A DNA stretch of 53,335 nt from Hymenobacter lapidiphilus (GTDB lineage Bacteria; Bacteroidota; Bacteroidia; Cytophagales; Hymenobacteraceae). The position numbers and the translations under genes were made by a program. Below the pieces are notes generated by a model. The model searched no databases and was not told the origin of the DNA. It was given only the letters and a program-made list of their open reading frames with translations. Location: assembly GCF_013377885.1 (NCBI RefSeq), contig NZ_JABKAU010000033.1, forward strand, positions 1 through 53,335, given 5' to 3'. Below, piece after piece: positions 40,540 to 48,449 of this stretch; position 1 is the first letter of the stretch, and every line of letters begins with the position of its first letter.

Positions 40540-41532
40540 CTACCCCCGCCGCAGCACCTCGGCGGCTTCCTTCGCGAAATAGGTCAGAATGGCATCGGCG
40601 CCGGCCCGCTTGATGCTGAGCAGCACTTCCATCATGGTCTTCTCGCCGTCGAGCCAGCCCTGCTGAGCCGCGGCTTTCACCATGGCGTATTCGCCCGATA
40701 CATTGTAGGCCGTGACGGGCAGGTTGGTGTGGTTTTTCACGTCCATAATCACGTCGAGGTAGCTCAGCGCGGGCTTTACCATCACCATATCGGCGCCTTC
40801 GGCTTCGTCGAGGGCCAGCTCGCGCAGGGCTTCGCGGCGATTGGCCGGGTTCATCTGGTAGCTTTTCTTGTCGCCTTTTTTAGGAGCCGAGTCCAGCGCG
40901 TCGCGGAACGGGCCGTAGAAGGCCGAGGCGTACTTGGCCGTGTAGCTCATGATGCTCACGTGCCCAAAGGCATTGCTGTCGAGCACCTCCCGAATCCAGG
41001 CCACGCGGCCGTCCATCATGTCGGAGGGGCCGATGATGTCGGCGCCGGCGCGGGCCTGGGCCAGGGCCATCTGGCCGAGTACTTCCAGGGTGGCATCGTT
41101 AAGAATCTCGCCCGATTCGGCGTCCACCACGCCGTCGTGGCCGTCGGAGGAGTAGGGGTCCATGGCCACGTCGGTCATCAGCACCACGTCGGGGAACTGC
41201 CGTTTGATGTCGGCCACCGTCTTCAGGTACAGCCCCTCAGGGTTGGCCGACTCGCGGGCCAGCCGGTCCTTCAGCCCGTCGTTGATGCTCGGAAAAGGCG
41301 CGAAGGAATTGATACCCAGCTCCACGCACTGCCCGATTTCGTCGATGATGCGGTCAGCTGAAAACCGGAACATTCCGGGCATCGACTTCACCTCCACGTG
41401 TTGGTTCTGGCCTTCAACGAGAAAGAGCGGGAAAATGAAGTCGTGGGCCGTAAGGCGGGTTTCCTGCACCATGTCGCGGATAACCTGCGACTTGCGGTTG
41501 CGGCGGGGGCGGTGGGTGGGGAGCTGGGGCAT
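40540..41532 (-). CDS. hemB: Delta-aminolevulinic acid dehydratase (porphobilinogen synthase)
   Basis: 330 residues from the ATG at 41532 (MPQLPTHRPRRNRKSQVIRD); the 45 codons upstream are not family sequence. It joins two ALA molecules to porphobilinogen (haem synthesis). Motifs: HDFIFPLFLVEG, MPGMFRFSADRI, VLMTDVAMDPYSSDGHDGVV, GADIIGPSDMMDGRVAWIRE, SYTAKYASAFYGPFRDA with the first active Lys, VMVKPALSYLDVI with the Schiff-base Lys, and SGEYAMVKAAAQQGW. The DPYSSDGHDG segment replaces a Cys-rich zinc site, so this is a Mg/K-type enzyme. A -7 box lies 43 nt upstream. Confidence 0.96.
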   Translation of the reverse strand: MPQLPTHRPRRNRKSQVIRDMVQETRLTAHDFIFPLFLVEGQNQHVEVKSMPGMFRFSADRIIDEIGQCVELGINSFAPFPSINDGLKDRLARESANPEGLYLKTVADIKRQFPDVVLMTDVAMDPYSSDGHDGVVDAESGEILNDATLEVLGQMALAQARAGADIIGPSDMMDGRVAWIREVLDSNAFGHVSIMSYTAKYASAFYGPFRDALDSAPKKGDKKSYQMNPANRREALRELALDEAEGADMVMVKPALSYLDVIMDVKNHTNLPVTAYNVSGEYAMVKAAAQQGWLDGEKTMMEVLLSIKRAGADAILTYFAKEAAEVLRRG

Positions 41533-41574
41533 AAGGCAGTTTAGCGTGATTAAGACGGAATAGAACCGCCGCCG

Positions 41575-41582
41575 CAAAGGTA
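41575..41582 (-). promoter_or_regulatory. -7 promoter box for hemB
   Basis: Minus strand reads TACCTTTG (TAnnTTTG), about 42 nt before the hemB ATG. Confidence 0.5.
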
Positions 41583-41602
41583 AGGTTGCAGGCAGCGGGT
41601 AT

Positions 41603-42116
41603 TCAGAATAACTCGCCATTGATGAGGAAGCTTCCACAAAAGGCCGCAGTTCCGCCCAGAACTGCACCTAACAGGAAGATTCCAAAACCGGCCCAGCCAC
41701 CTACCGCTATGCCGACCACGATGCCCCCCCAGAAATAAAGCGGTTCCGATAACCTGCAGGATGTTGCCCCAGGCTCCGCCGGTGCGCTCCGGGGCCTGGG
41801 GCCGCGGCGGCGCAACGGGCGGGGCCACCGCTTTGCTGTGTTGGTTCTTTACCGGGACGGGCAAAGGCCAATGCGCCGGCTTGTCTTGGCTAGGTGGGCT
41901 GGCGCTAACGGGTGCTTGAGTTGCCGGAGAAGGTGCTGGTAGTGGCAGGGGTAGGAAAGACTTGGTAGCAGAAGCTGCTCCAGAGTCAGCGGCTGGTGAA
42001 GCCGGGCGAGGTGAAGGGGCAACTACCGATTCTGGCGGCAACGGTACAGCCACCCGCGCCCCCTGGCATCCGCTGGCAAGTAGCGCGGCTATCAGCCACC
42101 ACATGGCAATCCGCAT
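41603..42116 (-). pseudogene. Lipoprotein gene split by a frameshift at a G7 run
   Basis: From the ATG at 42116 (MRIAMWWLIAALLASGCQGA) there is a lipoprotein signal with lipobox ASGC, a long Pro/Ala/Ser linker, and a hydrophobic start at NILQVIGTALFLGG. At that point the minus strand has seven Gs (41724-41730); the reading frame then becomes HRGRHSGRW and stops at 41550. The next frame continues the membrane segment as FWGGIVVGIAVGGWAGFGIF then LLGAVLGGTAAFCGSF, ending LINGELF at 41603. Six Gs would give one continuous product. The neighbouring gene has the same lipobox-linker-TM layout, supporting an intact ancestor. Alternatives are phase variation or a sequencing error. Confidence 0.75.
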
Positions 42117-42120
42117 CAGG

Positions 42121-42660
42121 CTACATGTTGAAGAACTCCTGGAACACCTCCAGCCAGGCCTGCCGCCCGCCCAGGCCCAGCACTACGAAGTAGTAACCCA
42201 GCAGCACCAGCACCGCCCCCACACCCAGCCCTAGCCAGCCGCCGAGCAGGATGCCGCCCACTACGCCCGCCACCACTAGCGCCGCGCCCAGCACCCAGTG
42301 CAGCGTGTCGCGGTGGGCGGCGTGGGTGGCTGTTCCGGGCCGGCGCGCCCGCACCGAAGTCAGCGCCTTGAGGCGAGCGGTGGTTTGCTTTAACTGCCGC
42401 GCTGCCGGCCGGCCGGGCGCTTCTGCAGGCGCAACTGTGGCGTTGGCTATTGGCGCCGCAAGCGAGCGGGCGGCTAGTTGCCCGGCTCCCAGTGGGGCCG
42501 CCGGCGAAGTAGCAGCCGAAGAAACAGAAGCGACCGGCACCGCTACCGAAACAGGCTCTGCCGCTGCCGGCCGAAACGAAAATATAGCCTGCTCGCTACG
42601 GCAGCTTGCGGCCAGCAGCAGCCCGGCCACCCACCAGCGCCCACGAAGGAGTTTGTGCAT
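42121..42660 (-). CDS. Lipoprotein with Ala/Pro linker and C-terminal membrane segments
   Basis: 179 residues. Starts MHKLLRGRWWVAGLLLAASC: lipobox LAASC, mature Cys at 20. A low-complexity Ala/Pro/Val/Ser segment follows (about 30-95), then ARLKALTSVRARRPGTATHA and two hydrophobic helices, LHWVLGAALVVAGVVGGILL and GLGVGAVLVLLGYYFVVLGL. No family recognised. Paralogous in design to the frameshifted gene 4 bp downstream, so the two are probably co-transcribed. Confidence 0.7.
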   Translation of the reverse strand: MHKLLRGRWWVAGLLLAASCRSEQAIFSFRPAAAEPVSVAVPVASVSSAATSPAAPLGAGQLAARSLAAPIANATVAPAEAPGRPAARQLKQTTARLKALTSVRARRPGTATHAAHRDTLHWVLGAALVVAGVVGGILLGGWLGLGVGAVLVLLGYYFVVLGLGGRQAWLEVFQEFFNM

Positions 42661-42678
42661 GGCCGCAAGATAAAAACA

Positions 42679-42719
42679 AACCGCGGCGGCCCCCGCTTTC
42701 GGAAGCCGCCGCCGCGGTT
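42679..42719 (-). terminator. GC-rich hairpin between lipoprotein genes
   Basis: AACCGCGGCGGC (42679-42690) pairs with 42708-42719 over 12 bp. Lies between the 77-aa and 179-aa lipoprotein genes, 30 bp past the former's stop. Confidence 0.6.
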
Positions 42720-42749
42720 CGATACTTCAGTCGCGCCAGCCGGGGCCTG

Positions 42750-42983
42750 CTACCGGCCAAACAGGGCCGCCTCGCCGGCTGGCAGCAATGCCCGGGTGGC
42801 CTGCGGCCCCTGCGAATCGTGCAGCAATACCACTGTTCCCGCCGAATCGGCCGGGGCGTACTCGGGCAAGGAGCCGAATACGTTGGCCGGCTGAGCCGCC
42901 AGGGCCAAACGGCTGGTTTGGCAGCTGGCCAGTGAAGTAGCAGCAACGATACCAGCAAGCAGTAACAGACGGAAAGTACGCAT
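42750..42983 (-). CDS. Small lipoprotein, hypothetical
   Basis: 77 residues from the ATG at 42983 (MRTFRLLLLAGIVAATSLAS then CQTS): lipobox LASC gives a mature protein of about 57 residues. No domain recognised; the rest is mildly acidic and Ala/Pro rich (ANVFGSLPEYAPADSAGTVV). It has its own -7 box 30 nt upstream and a terminator hairpin after it. Confidence 0.65.
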   Translation of the reverse strand: MRTFRLLLLAGIVAATSLASCQTSRLALAAQPANVFGSLPEYAPADSAGTVVLLHDSQGPQATRALLPAGEAALFGR

Positions 42984-43013
42984 AGCAGTAGTTTTTCTGG
43001 GAGAGTAGTAGAA

Positions 43014-43021
43014 CAAAAGTA
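43014..43021 (-). promoter_or_regulatory. -7 promoter box for the 77-aa lipoprotein gene
   Basis: Minus strand reads TACTTTTG (TAnnTTTG), 30 nt before the ATG at 42983. Confidence 0.5.
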
Positions 43022-43222
43022 CCGGCCCCACAGGCTGCTTGCTGGCTTCTTCGCTCAACCTTCGGTTGTGCACCGCCAGTTTCCCAAAATTGTCGGTGGC
43101 AAGTCTACCCACCCGACGAACGGGCTGCTTATCACGACGAACGGCCCACCTGCTGGCGGGCCGCTCATTGTGGCGCTACATCCGGGCTGTTGCGTGCCAG
43201 CCCGGCTTAGTTGCTGTTGCTA

Positions 43223-44491
43223 TTAGAAAGCCAGGATTACCTCCTCAATCACGTCGCAGGCCTCGTGGAGCTGCTCCTCGTTGATGACCAGCGGCGGGGC
43301 GAAGCGGATGATGTCGCCGTGGGTGGGCTTGGCCAGCACGCCGCGCTCCATCAGGCTCACGCACACGTCCCAGGCGGTGCGGCCGTCGGCGGCGGGCGTA
43401 ATCACCACGGCGTTCAGCAGGCCCTTGCCGCGTACCAGCTGCACCACTTCGGGGCGCTTGGCCTGCACCTGGCGCATCCGCTCGCGGAAAACCTCACCCA
43501 TGGCGCGGGCATTTTCGGTCAGCTTCTCCTCGATAAGCACGTCGAGCGCCGCCCGCATAACTACGCAGGCCAGCGGGTTGCCCCCAAAAGTAGAGCCATG
43601 CTGGCCCGGCTGAATGGTGAGCATTATTTCGTTGCGCGCCAGCACCGCCGACACCGGCAGCACGCCCCCGCTCAGGGCCTTGCCCAGAATCAGGATGTCG
43701 GCGTGTACGCCCTCGTAGCAGATGGCCAGCAGTTCGCCGGTGCGGCCCAGGCCGGTCTGGATTTCATCAGCAATAAACAGCACGTTGTGCTGGCGGCACA
43801 GCGCGGCAGCCTTAAACAGGTAGCCTTCCGATGGCACCATCACGCCGGCCTCTCCCTGAATGGGCTCAACCATGAACGCGCACACCTGCGGGTCTTTCAG
43901 GGCCTCAGCCAGCGCCTCCAGGTCGTCGTAAGGCACCACCTGGTAGCCGGGCACGTAAGGGCCGAAGCCGGTAGTCGAGTCGGGGTCGGTGCTGAAGGAG
44001 ATGATGCCGGTGGTGCGGCCGTGAAAGTTGCTTTCGGCCACCAGAATACGGGCCTGATTGGGCGCAATGCCCTTCTCCTGGTAACCCCATTTGCGAGCCA
44101 GCTTGAGGGCCGTCTCCACGGCCTCGGCCCCCGAGTTCATCAGTAGGGCCTTGTCGTAGTTGAACAGCTCACAAACCTGCTTTTCGGCCGCCCCCAGTTG
44201 GTCGTTGAAAAAGGCGCGGCTCGTGAGCGTGAGCCGCTGGGCCTGCTCGGTGAGGGCCCCGATGATGCGCGGGTGGCAGTGGCCCTGGTTCACGGCCGAG
44301 TAAGCCGACAAAAAATCGAAGTAGTGCTTGCCCTCTACATCCCACAGGTGCACGCCTTCGCCCCGGCTCAGCACCACGGGCAGCGGGTGATAGTTATGGG
44401 CCCCGTACTGGTCTTCCAGCGCCATAATTTCCTGGCTGCGGGTATGCGTGGTAGCGGTTTGGGCGGCGGCGGGGTGGGTGGTAGCGGACAT
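43223..44491 (-). CDS. rocD: Ornithine aminotransferase
   Basis: 422 residues from the ATG at 44491 (MSATTHPAAAQTATTHTRSQ). PLP class-III aminotransferase: EDQYGAHNYHPLPVVLSRGE (OAT-specific start), YSAVNQGHCHPRI, LLMNSGAEAVETALKLARKW, NFHGRTTGIISFSTDPDS, MVEPIQGEAGVMVP, LFIADEIQTGLGRTG, ILGKALSGGVLPVSAVLA (PLP Lys) and GSTFGGNPLACVV. It converts ornithine and 2-oxoglutarate to glutamate semialdehyde and glutamate, linking arginine and proline metabolism. The -7 box at 44522-44529 is 30 nt upstream. Confidence 0.96.
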   Translation of the reverse strand: MSATTHPAAAQTATTHTRSQEIMALEDQYGAHNYHPLPVVLSRGEGVHLWDVEGKHYFDFLSAYSAVNQGHCHPRIIGALTEQAQRLTLTSRAFFNDQLGAAEKQVCELFNYDKALLMNSGAEAVETALKLARKWGYQEKGIAPNQARILVAESNFHGRTTGIISFSTDPDSTTGFGPYVPGYQVVPYDDLEALAEALKDPQVCAFMVEPIQGEAGVMVPSEGYLFKAAALCRQHNVLFIADEIQTGLGRTGELLAICYEGVHADILILGKALSGGVLPVSAVLARNEIMLTIQPGQHGSTFGGNPLACVVMRAALDVLIEEKLTENARAMGEVFRERMRQVQAKRPEVVQLVRGKGLLNAVVITPAADGRTAWDVCVSLMERGVLAKPTHGDIIRFAPPLVINEEQLHEACDVIEEVILAF

Positions 44492-44521
44492 AAGCAGAAC
44501 GGTATTAAAGGGTGGTATGCC

Positions 44522-44529
44522 CAAAGTTA
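44522..44529 (-). promoter_or_regulatory. -7 promoter box for rocD
   Basis: Minus strand reads TAACTTTG (TAnnTTTG), 30 nt before the rocD ATG. Confidence 0.5.
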
Positions 44530-44554
44530 CGGAAAAGCCGGCCGGGCTGCCAGC

Positions 44555-45049
44555 TCAGTTTTGCAGCGAATCGATGAGCTTGCCCACGAAATTGCCTTCC
44601 TCGCGGCCGTCGGCCGTGGTAATGGTCCAGTCGAGCACCGCCGATTCGGGCAAGGAGATGGACTGGCCCGGCTGGTATTGCTGCACCAGGTTCAGCTCGT
44701 TGCTGATGAGGCCCCGTGCCGTGGCCCCCGTCCATTCCTGCACCCGAATGAACACCTGCTCGTACTTGCCATCGGCATCGAAAATGCGGGTGGTAAGGTA
44801 GAATGCCTGGCCCGCAGGTAAGCCGGCCAAAAACCGCTTCTTGGCCGCAGGTAGCGTCCTGCGGGCCTGCTTCACGGCCGGGGCAATCAATTTGTCGAAC
44901 TCTCGCAACGATTGATCCGCGTCGGTGCCGGCCACCGTCCGGGGCTTATCGGTAGGAGCCGCGGCTGTGGCGGCTTGGCCGAAAACCGTGAGGGGTAGGG
45001 CCAGTGGCAGTAAAATCAGCAGTAGGGCGCTCGGGCGGAAGGTAGGCAT
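44555..45049 (-). CDS. Secreted DUF2314-like protein
   Basis: 164 residues with a signal peptide (MPTFRPSALLLILLPLALPL...FGQ). After an Ala/Thr linker and a helical segment (LREFDKLIAPAVKQARRTLP) it has FYLTTRIFDADGKYEQVFIR then VQEWTGATARGLISNELNLV, LVQQYQPGQSISLPESAVLDW and a closing TADGREEGNFVGKLID. The G-x-x-x-x-I-x-N-E/x and G-x-x-I/V...DW order resembles DUF2314 (REGY-type) domains, function unknown. Divergent from ridA, with 77 bp between the starts. Confidence 0.7.
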   Translation of the reverse strand: MPTFRPSALLLILLPLALPLTVFGQAATAAAPTDKPRTVAGTDADQSLREFDKLIAPAVKQARRTLPAAKKRFLAGLPAGQAFYLTTRIFDADGKYEQVFIRVQEWTGATARGLISNELNLVQQYQPGQSISLPESAVLDWTITTADGREEGNFVGKLIDSLQN

Positions 45050-45114
45050 AAAACGAAACCGGGGAATGGCCGGGCGACGCTACCCGGCTGCGGGCAAGAT
45101 AAGGTCACCGGACT

Positions 45115-45122
45115 TACCTTTG
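45115..45122 (+). promoter_or_regulatory. -7 promoter box for ridA, directly before the start codon
   Basis: TACCTTTG (TAnnTTTG) ends 4 nt before the ridA ATG, the same spacing as at prmC; implies a leaderless mRNA. Confidence 0.55.
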
Positions 45123-45126
45123 ATAC

Positions 45127-45519
45127 ATGCAAATCATTCATCATCCGGATGCTCCCGCGGCCGTAGGGCCCTACGCCCAGGCCATCGAAGCCAATGGCTT
45201 CGTGTTCTGCTCGGGCCAAACGCCCATCGTGCCCGTCTCGGGCCGGGTAGAAGCGCTGACCATCGAAGACCAGACCCGGCAGGTGCTGGCCAACCTGGCC
45301 ACCGTGCTGTCGGCCCGCAGCCTGACCCTGGCCGACATCGTGAAAACAACCGTTTTCCTGAAGAATTTCGCCGACTTTCCGCGCATGAACGCCGTGTACG
45401 CCGACGTGTTTGGGGAGCACCGCCCGGCCCGTAGCACCGTCGAAGTGTCGCGGCTGCCGCTCGATGCGCTGGTCGAGATTGAGTGCGTGGCCGTGCTGCC
45501 TGCCGCCGCCGCCCAATGA
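45127..45519 (+). CDS. ridA: RidA/YjgF-family imine deaminase
   Basis: 130 residues. Motifs: DAPAAVGPYAQAIEANGFVF CSGQTPI, TRQVLANLATVLSARSLTLA, DIVKTTVFLKNFADFPRMNA VYADVF, RPARSTVEVSRLPLDALVEI E. The Arg in RPARSTV binds the substrate carboxylate, as in RidA. It hydrolyses reactive enamines/imines from PLP enzymes. Its TGA overlaps the ATG of the DUF5522 gene (ATGA), indicating translational coupling. Confidence 0.95.
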   Translation: MQIIHHPDAPAAVGPYAQAIEANGFVFCSGQTPIVPVSGRVEALTIEDQTRQVLANLATVLSARSLTLADIVKTTVFLKNFADFPRMNAVYADVFGEHRPARSTVEVSRLPLDALVEIECVAVLPAAAAQ

Positions 45520-45716
45520 GCGCCGCCCGCCTGGCCGCGTTCCTGAGCAAACCCCTGCAGCCCGGCGACTTTTACCTCACGCCGGAAGGCTATATGGTGT
45601 TCACCGAGCAGTACCACCGCCGCCGGGGCTTTTGCTGCGGCAACGGCTGCCGGCACTGCCCGTGGCAGGGGGCAAAAGGCGAAAAGCCGGGTTTAAATAA
45701 GAAATCCGGCGGCTAA
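45516..45716 (+). CDS. DUF5522 small Cys-rich protein
   Basis: 66 residues from the ATG at 45516, overlapping the ridA stop by 4 bp (ATGA). Sequence has FYLTPEGYMVFTEQYHRRRG then FCCGNGCRHCPWQ: the EGYxVFTxxYHxxRGxCC(x)xxCRHCP(Y/W) signature of DUF5522, with four Cys plus His probably binding zinc. Function unknown. The basic C-terminal tail (AKGEKPGLNKKSGG) is not conserved-looking. Overlap with ridA suggests a shared transcript. Confidence 0.88.
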   Translation: MSAARLAAFLSKPLQPGDFYLTPEGYMVFTEQYHRRRGFCCGNGCRHCPWQGAKGEKPGLNKKSGG

Positions 45717-45813
45717 TCCGCTATTTTTCAGGGCGCGGGTTTTGTTCCTGCCAGATTATTCCGATCTTTGCGGCCCTGTTTTTCCGAATTGAAACCACTA
45801 AGTTCCTGATATC

Positions 45814-46053
45814 ATGGCCCGAGTTTGTGATCTGACCGGCAAGCGTACCCGCGTAGGCAACAACGTTTCGCACGCCAACAACAAAACCAAGCGCAAGTTC
45901 TACCCGAACCTGCAGAAGAAGCGTTTCTACATCCCCGAGCAGGATGCCTGGGTTACTTTGAAAGTCGCTACCAGCACCATCCGCACCATCAACAAGAACG
46001 GCATCATGGCCGTCCTGAAGAAGGCGAAGGAGCAGGGCTTCATCACGTACTAG
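45814..46053 (+). CDS. rpmB: 50S ribosomal protein L28
   Basis: 79 residues, standard L28: MARVCDLTGKRTRVGNNVSH at the start (CxLTGK without the second Cys pair, i.e. a zinc-free form), KTKRKFYPNLQKKRFYIPEQ and VATSTIRTINKNGIMAVLKK. Large-subunit component near the 23S 3' end. A weak -7-like GATCTTTG with TTTG 18 nt upstream (45741-45770) may be its promoter. Followed by a long nested hairpin. Confidence 0.97.
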   Translation: MARVCDLTGKRTRVGNNVSHANNKTKRKFYPNLQKKRFYIPEQDAWVTLKVATSTIRTINKNGIMAVLKKAKEQGFITY

Positions 46054-46094
46054 CTTTCCCGTTTCTCTTCTAGAGAAATAAGCTGACTGGTTAG

Positions 46095-46157
46095 CACAAA
46101 GCTTCCGCGGCAGGTCCCGATTGAATCTCAATCAGGACCTGCCGCGGAAGCTTTGTG
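46095..46157 (+). terminator. 23-bp nested hairpin after rpmB
   Basis: Perfect arms 46095-46117 (starts CACAAAGCTTCCGCGG) and 46135-46157, continued inwards by GATTGA/TCAATC pairing around ATC. Begins 42 bp past the rpmB stop. Confidence 0.7.
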
Positions 46158-46309
46158 TCGTTGCGGGCCGATGGTAATGCCTTGCTGCGCCTTTTACTGC
46201 TTCCGGGCCGATCGGGTAGGCTCCGTGCGACTTGTCCAACCAACCTGAAGCCGTAACTTCCGGCCCCGCTGCCGCACTTCGCGCCGGTAACCTGTCTGAT
46301 TCGGCCCCT

Positions 46310-47968
46310 ATGCCCGCTTTTTGCTTTCCTTCCAGTTTGAGGCCGCTGTGTGTAGCGGTCGGCCTGCTGCTGTCTGTGGCTCCGGTCTTTGCCCAGCCGA
46401 CAGCTGTTGCCACCGCTGCCCTCCCGGCCCGGCCCGCTGATGCGCTGAGCCCCGCTTTCCATAAGCAGCGGCGTGAGTTGTTGCGGCAGGCGCTGCCGCC
46501 GGGTGCCGTAGCCGTGCTGTTTGCCGCGCCCGTGCGCAACCGGGCCAACGATGTCGACTACATCTACCACCAAAACCCCGATTTCTACTACCTCACTGGC
46601 TACCAGGAGCCCGACGCCGTGCTGGTCCTCTTCAAAGAGCCCCAAACGCTGAACGGGCAGCCGGGCATAACCGAGGCCCTATTTGTGCAGCCCCGCGACG
46701 CCCGGCGCGAGCAGTGGAACGGCCGCCGCCTGGGTACCGAAGGCGCCCGGCAGCAACTGGGGTTGCAGTTCGCGGCCGATAACCAGGAGTTTGCCAAAGC
46801 CGGCATCCGCTGGGCCGATTTCAGCCAGGTGCTGCTGCTGGACCTGCCCGCCGATGTGCGCGACGACCCTTCCGATCCGGCCGACCTCTACGACCTGCTG
46901 GCCACGTTCCGCCGGCAGGCCGCCGTGCCCGCCGGTTTCGACCCCCGGCAGCAGGCCCTGCACCAGACCATGCAGCAGCAAGGTGTTGGCAGTGCCGACC
47001 GTACCCGGCAGATGCTTGAAAACCTGACCCGGCAGCGGCCTTCGGTAGCGCAGGATGCCTACGTGCAGCGCTACCTGAAGGCCACCACCGACGCCGAGCG
47101 GCAGCAGGCGCTGGCCACCCGGCCCGTGTTGCGCTTCAACACGGCCACCTTAAGTAGCGCCCTCAACGAACTGCGGGCCGTGAAAACGGCTGATGAAATT
47201 GCCCTGCTCCGACGCGCCGTACGCATCAGCGCCGCCGGCCAGCGCGAGGTGATGAAGGCCACCCACACTGGTCTGGGCGAGCGGGAGCTGCAGGGCATTC
47301 ATGAGTTCGTGTACCGCAAGTACGACGCCGAGTTCGAGGGCTACCCCAGCATTGTGGGAGCAGGTGCCAACGGCTGCATTCTACACTATACAACCAACGA
47401 TAAGCCCCTGGTAGGCAATGAGCTGGTGCTGATGGACTGCGGGGCCGAATACCGCGGCTACTCGGCCGACGTGACGCGCACCATCCCGCCTAACGGTAAG
47501 TTCAGCCCCGCCCAGCGCCAGATTTACGAGCTGGTGCTGGCGGCGCAGGAAGCGGGGTTTGCCGCCTGCCGGCCCGGCGCTATCTTCCAGGCCCCCGACC
47601 AGGCCGCCCGCAAAGTGGTTGCTGAGGGCTTGCTGAAGCTCGGCATCATCAAGCAGGCCGAAGAGGCGCGGCGCTACTTCCCGCACGGCACCAGCCACTA
47701 CCTGGGCCTCGATGTGCACGACCGGGGCAGCTACGGTCCGCTGGCGGCCGGCAACGTCATCACCGTCGAGCCCGGCATCTATATTCCTGCGGGCAGTCCC
47801 TGCGACCAGAAGTGGTGGAATATTGGCGTGCGCATCGAAGACGACTTGCTCATTACGCCCACCGGCTACGAAAACCTGTCGCATGAAGCCCCGCGCACCG
47901 TGGCCGATATTGAGGCCCTGATGGCCCAACCAAGTGCACTGGACGGGTTTAAGCTGCCGCAACTGTAA
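46310..47968 (+). CDS. Secreted Xaa-Pro aminopeptidase (M24B, aminopeptidase P type)
   Basis: 552 residues from the ATG at 46310 (MPAFCFPSSLRPLCVAVGLL...VFAQ signal peptide); in-frame codons further upstream are not needed. The N-terminal aminopeptidase-P domain includes YIYHQNPDFYYLTGYQEPDA. The catalytic domain (about 330-540) has metal ligands in VLMDCGAEYRGYSADVTRT (two Asp), YFPHGTSHYLGLDVHDRG (His), TVEPGIYI (Glu) and GVRIEDDLLIT (Glu). It cleaves N-terminal X-Pro bonds. The signal peptide makes this a periplasmic enzyme that could help digest peptides from the M4 protease. Confidence 0.95.
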   Translation: MPAFCFPSSLRPLCVAVGLLLSVAPVFAQPTAVATAALPARPADALSPAFHKQRRELLRQALPPGAVAVLFAAPVRNRANDVDYIYHQNPDFYYLTGYQEPDAVLVLFKEPQTLNGQPGITEALFVQPRDARREQWNGRRLGTEGARQQLGLQFAADNQEFAKAGIRWADFSQVLLLDLPADVRDDPSDPADLYDLLATFRRQAAVPAGFDPRQQALHQTMQQQGVGSADRTRQMLENLTRQRPSVAQDAYVQRYLKATTDAERQQALATRPVLRFNTATLSSALNELRAVKTADEIALLRRAVRISAAGQREVMKATHTGLGERELQGIHEFVYRKYDAEFEGYPSIVGAGANGCILHYTTNDKPLVGNELVLMDCGAEYRGYSADVTRTIPPNGKFSPAQRQIYELVLAAQEAGFAACRPGAIFQAPDQAARKVVAEGLLKLGIIKQAEEARRYFPHGTSHYLGLDVHDRGSYGPLAAGNVITVEPGIYIPAGSPCDQKWWNIGVRIEDDLLITPTGYENLSHEAPRTVADIEALMAQPSALDGFKLPQL

Positions 47969-47982
47969 GCACCGCGCCGCTG

Positions 47983-48411
47983 CTACTCGCCGCGCAGACG
48001 GGCGGCGTAGGCTTCGGGCAGCAGGCGCAGCTTGCGCGTGTTGTAATCGAAGCAGAGCATGCCGGTTTTGGCCCGCGCAATTTCGCGGCCGCTGGTGGTG
48101 GCCACGGCGTACAGCAGGTCGAAGCCATACTTGTTGAGGTCGTCGGCAGCCATTTGGATGCGCAGCACGTCGCCGTGGAAACCTTCGCCCTTGTACTCGA
48201 TGGCCACATCGGCCATAATGTGGCCCAGGCCGGTGGCGGCATCGAACTCGGGGTGGCCGAGGTGGGCCAGAAACTGCACCCGGGCCTCATGGAGCAGACT
48301 CAGCAGGGCGTCGTTGCCGAGATGGGCCCCGTAGTTGAGGTCGGTGATGCGGATGGGCAGCTCGACGGTGAACAGAAAGTTTTCGGGCAGATTGATCTTG
48401 ACGCGGGGCAT
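47983..48411 (-). CDS. Acyl-CoA thioesterase (4HBT hotdog fold)
   Basis: 142 residues (MPRVKINLPENFLFTVELPI). Hotdog features: ITDLNYGAHLGNDALLSLLH (D-x-N-Y-x-x-H-x-x-N/G-N catalytic helix region), ARVQFLAHLGHPEF, MADVAIEYKGEGFHGDVLRI and ATTSGREIARAKTGMLCFDY. Cytoplasmic thioesterase of unknown acyl preference. Convergent with aminopeptidase P; 14 bp between the stops. Confidence 0.9.
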   Translation of the reverse strand: MPRVKINLPENFLFTVELPIRITDLNYGAHLGNDALLSLLHEARVQFLAHLGHPEFDAATGLGHIMADVAIEYKGEGFHGDVLRIQMAADDLNKYGFDLLYAVATTSGREIARAKTGMLCFDYNTRKLRLLPEAYAARLRGE

Positions 48412-48449
48412 GAGCTTTAGAGGTTGGTTGTTTACGTAATTGGCTTGGG

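Noticed and set aside
45763..45770. GATCTTTG as the rpmB -7 box
   Set aside because: The first base departs from TAnnTTTG and the TTTG spacing is 18 nt; mentioned under rpmB but not called as a promoter.
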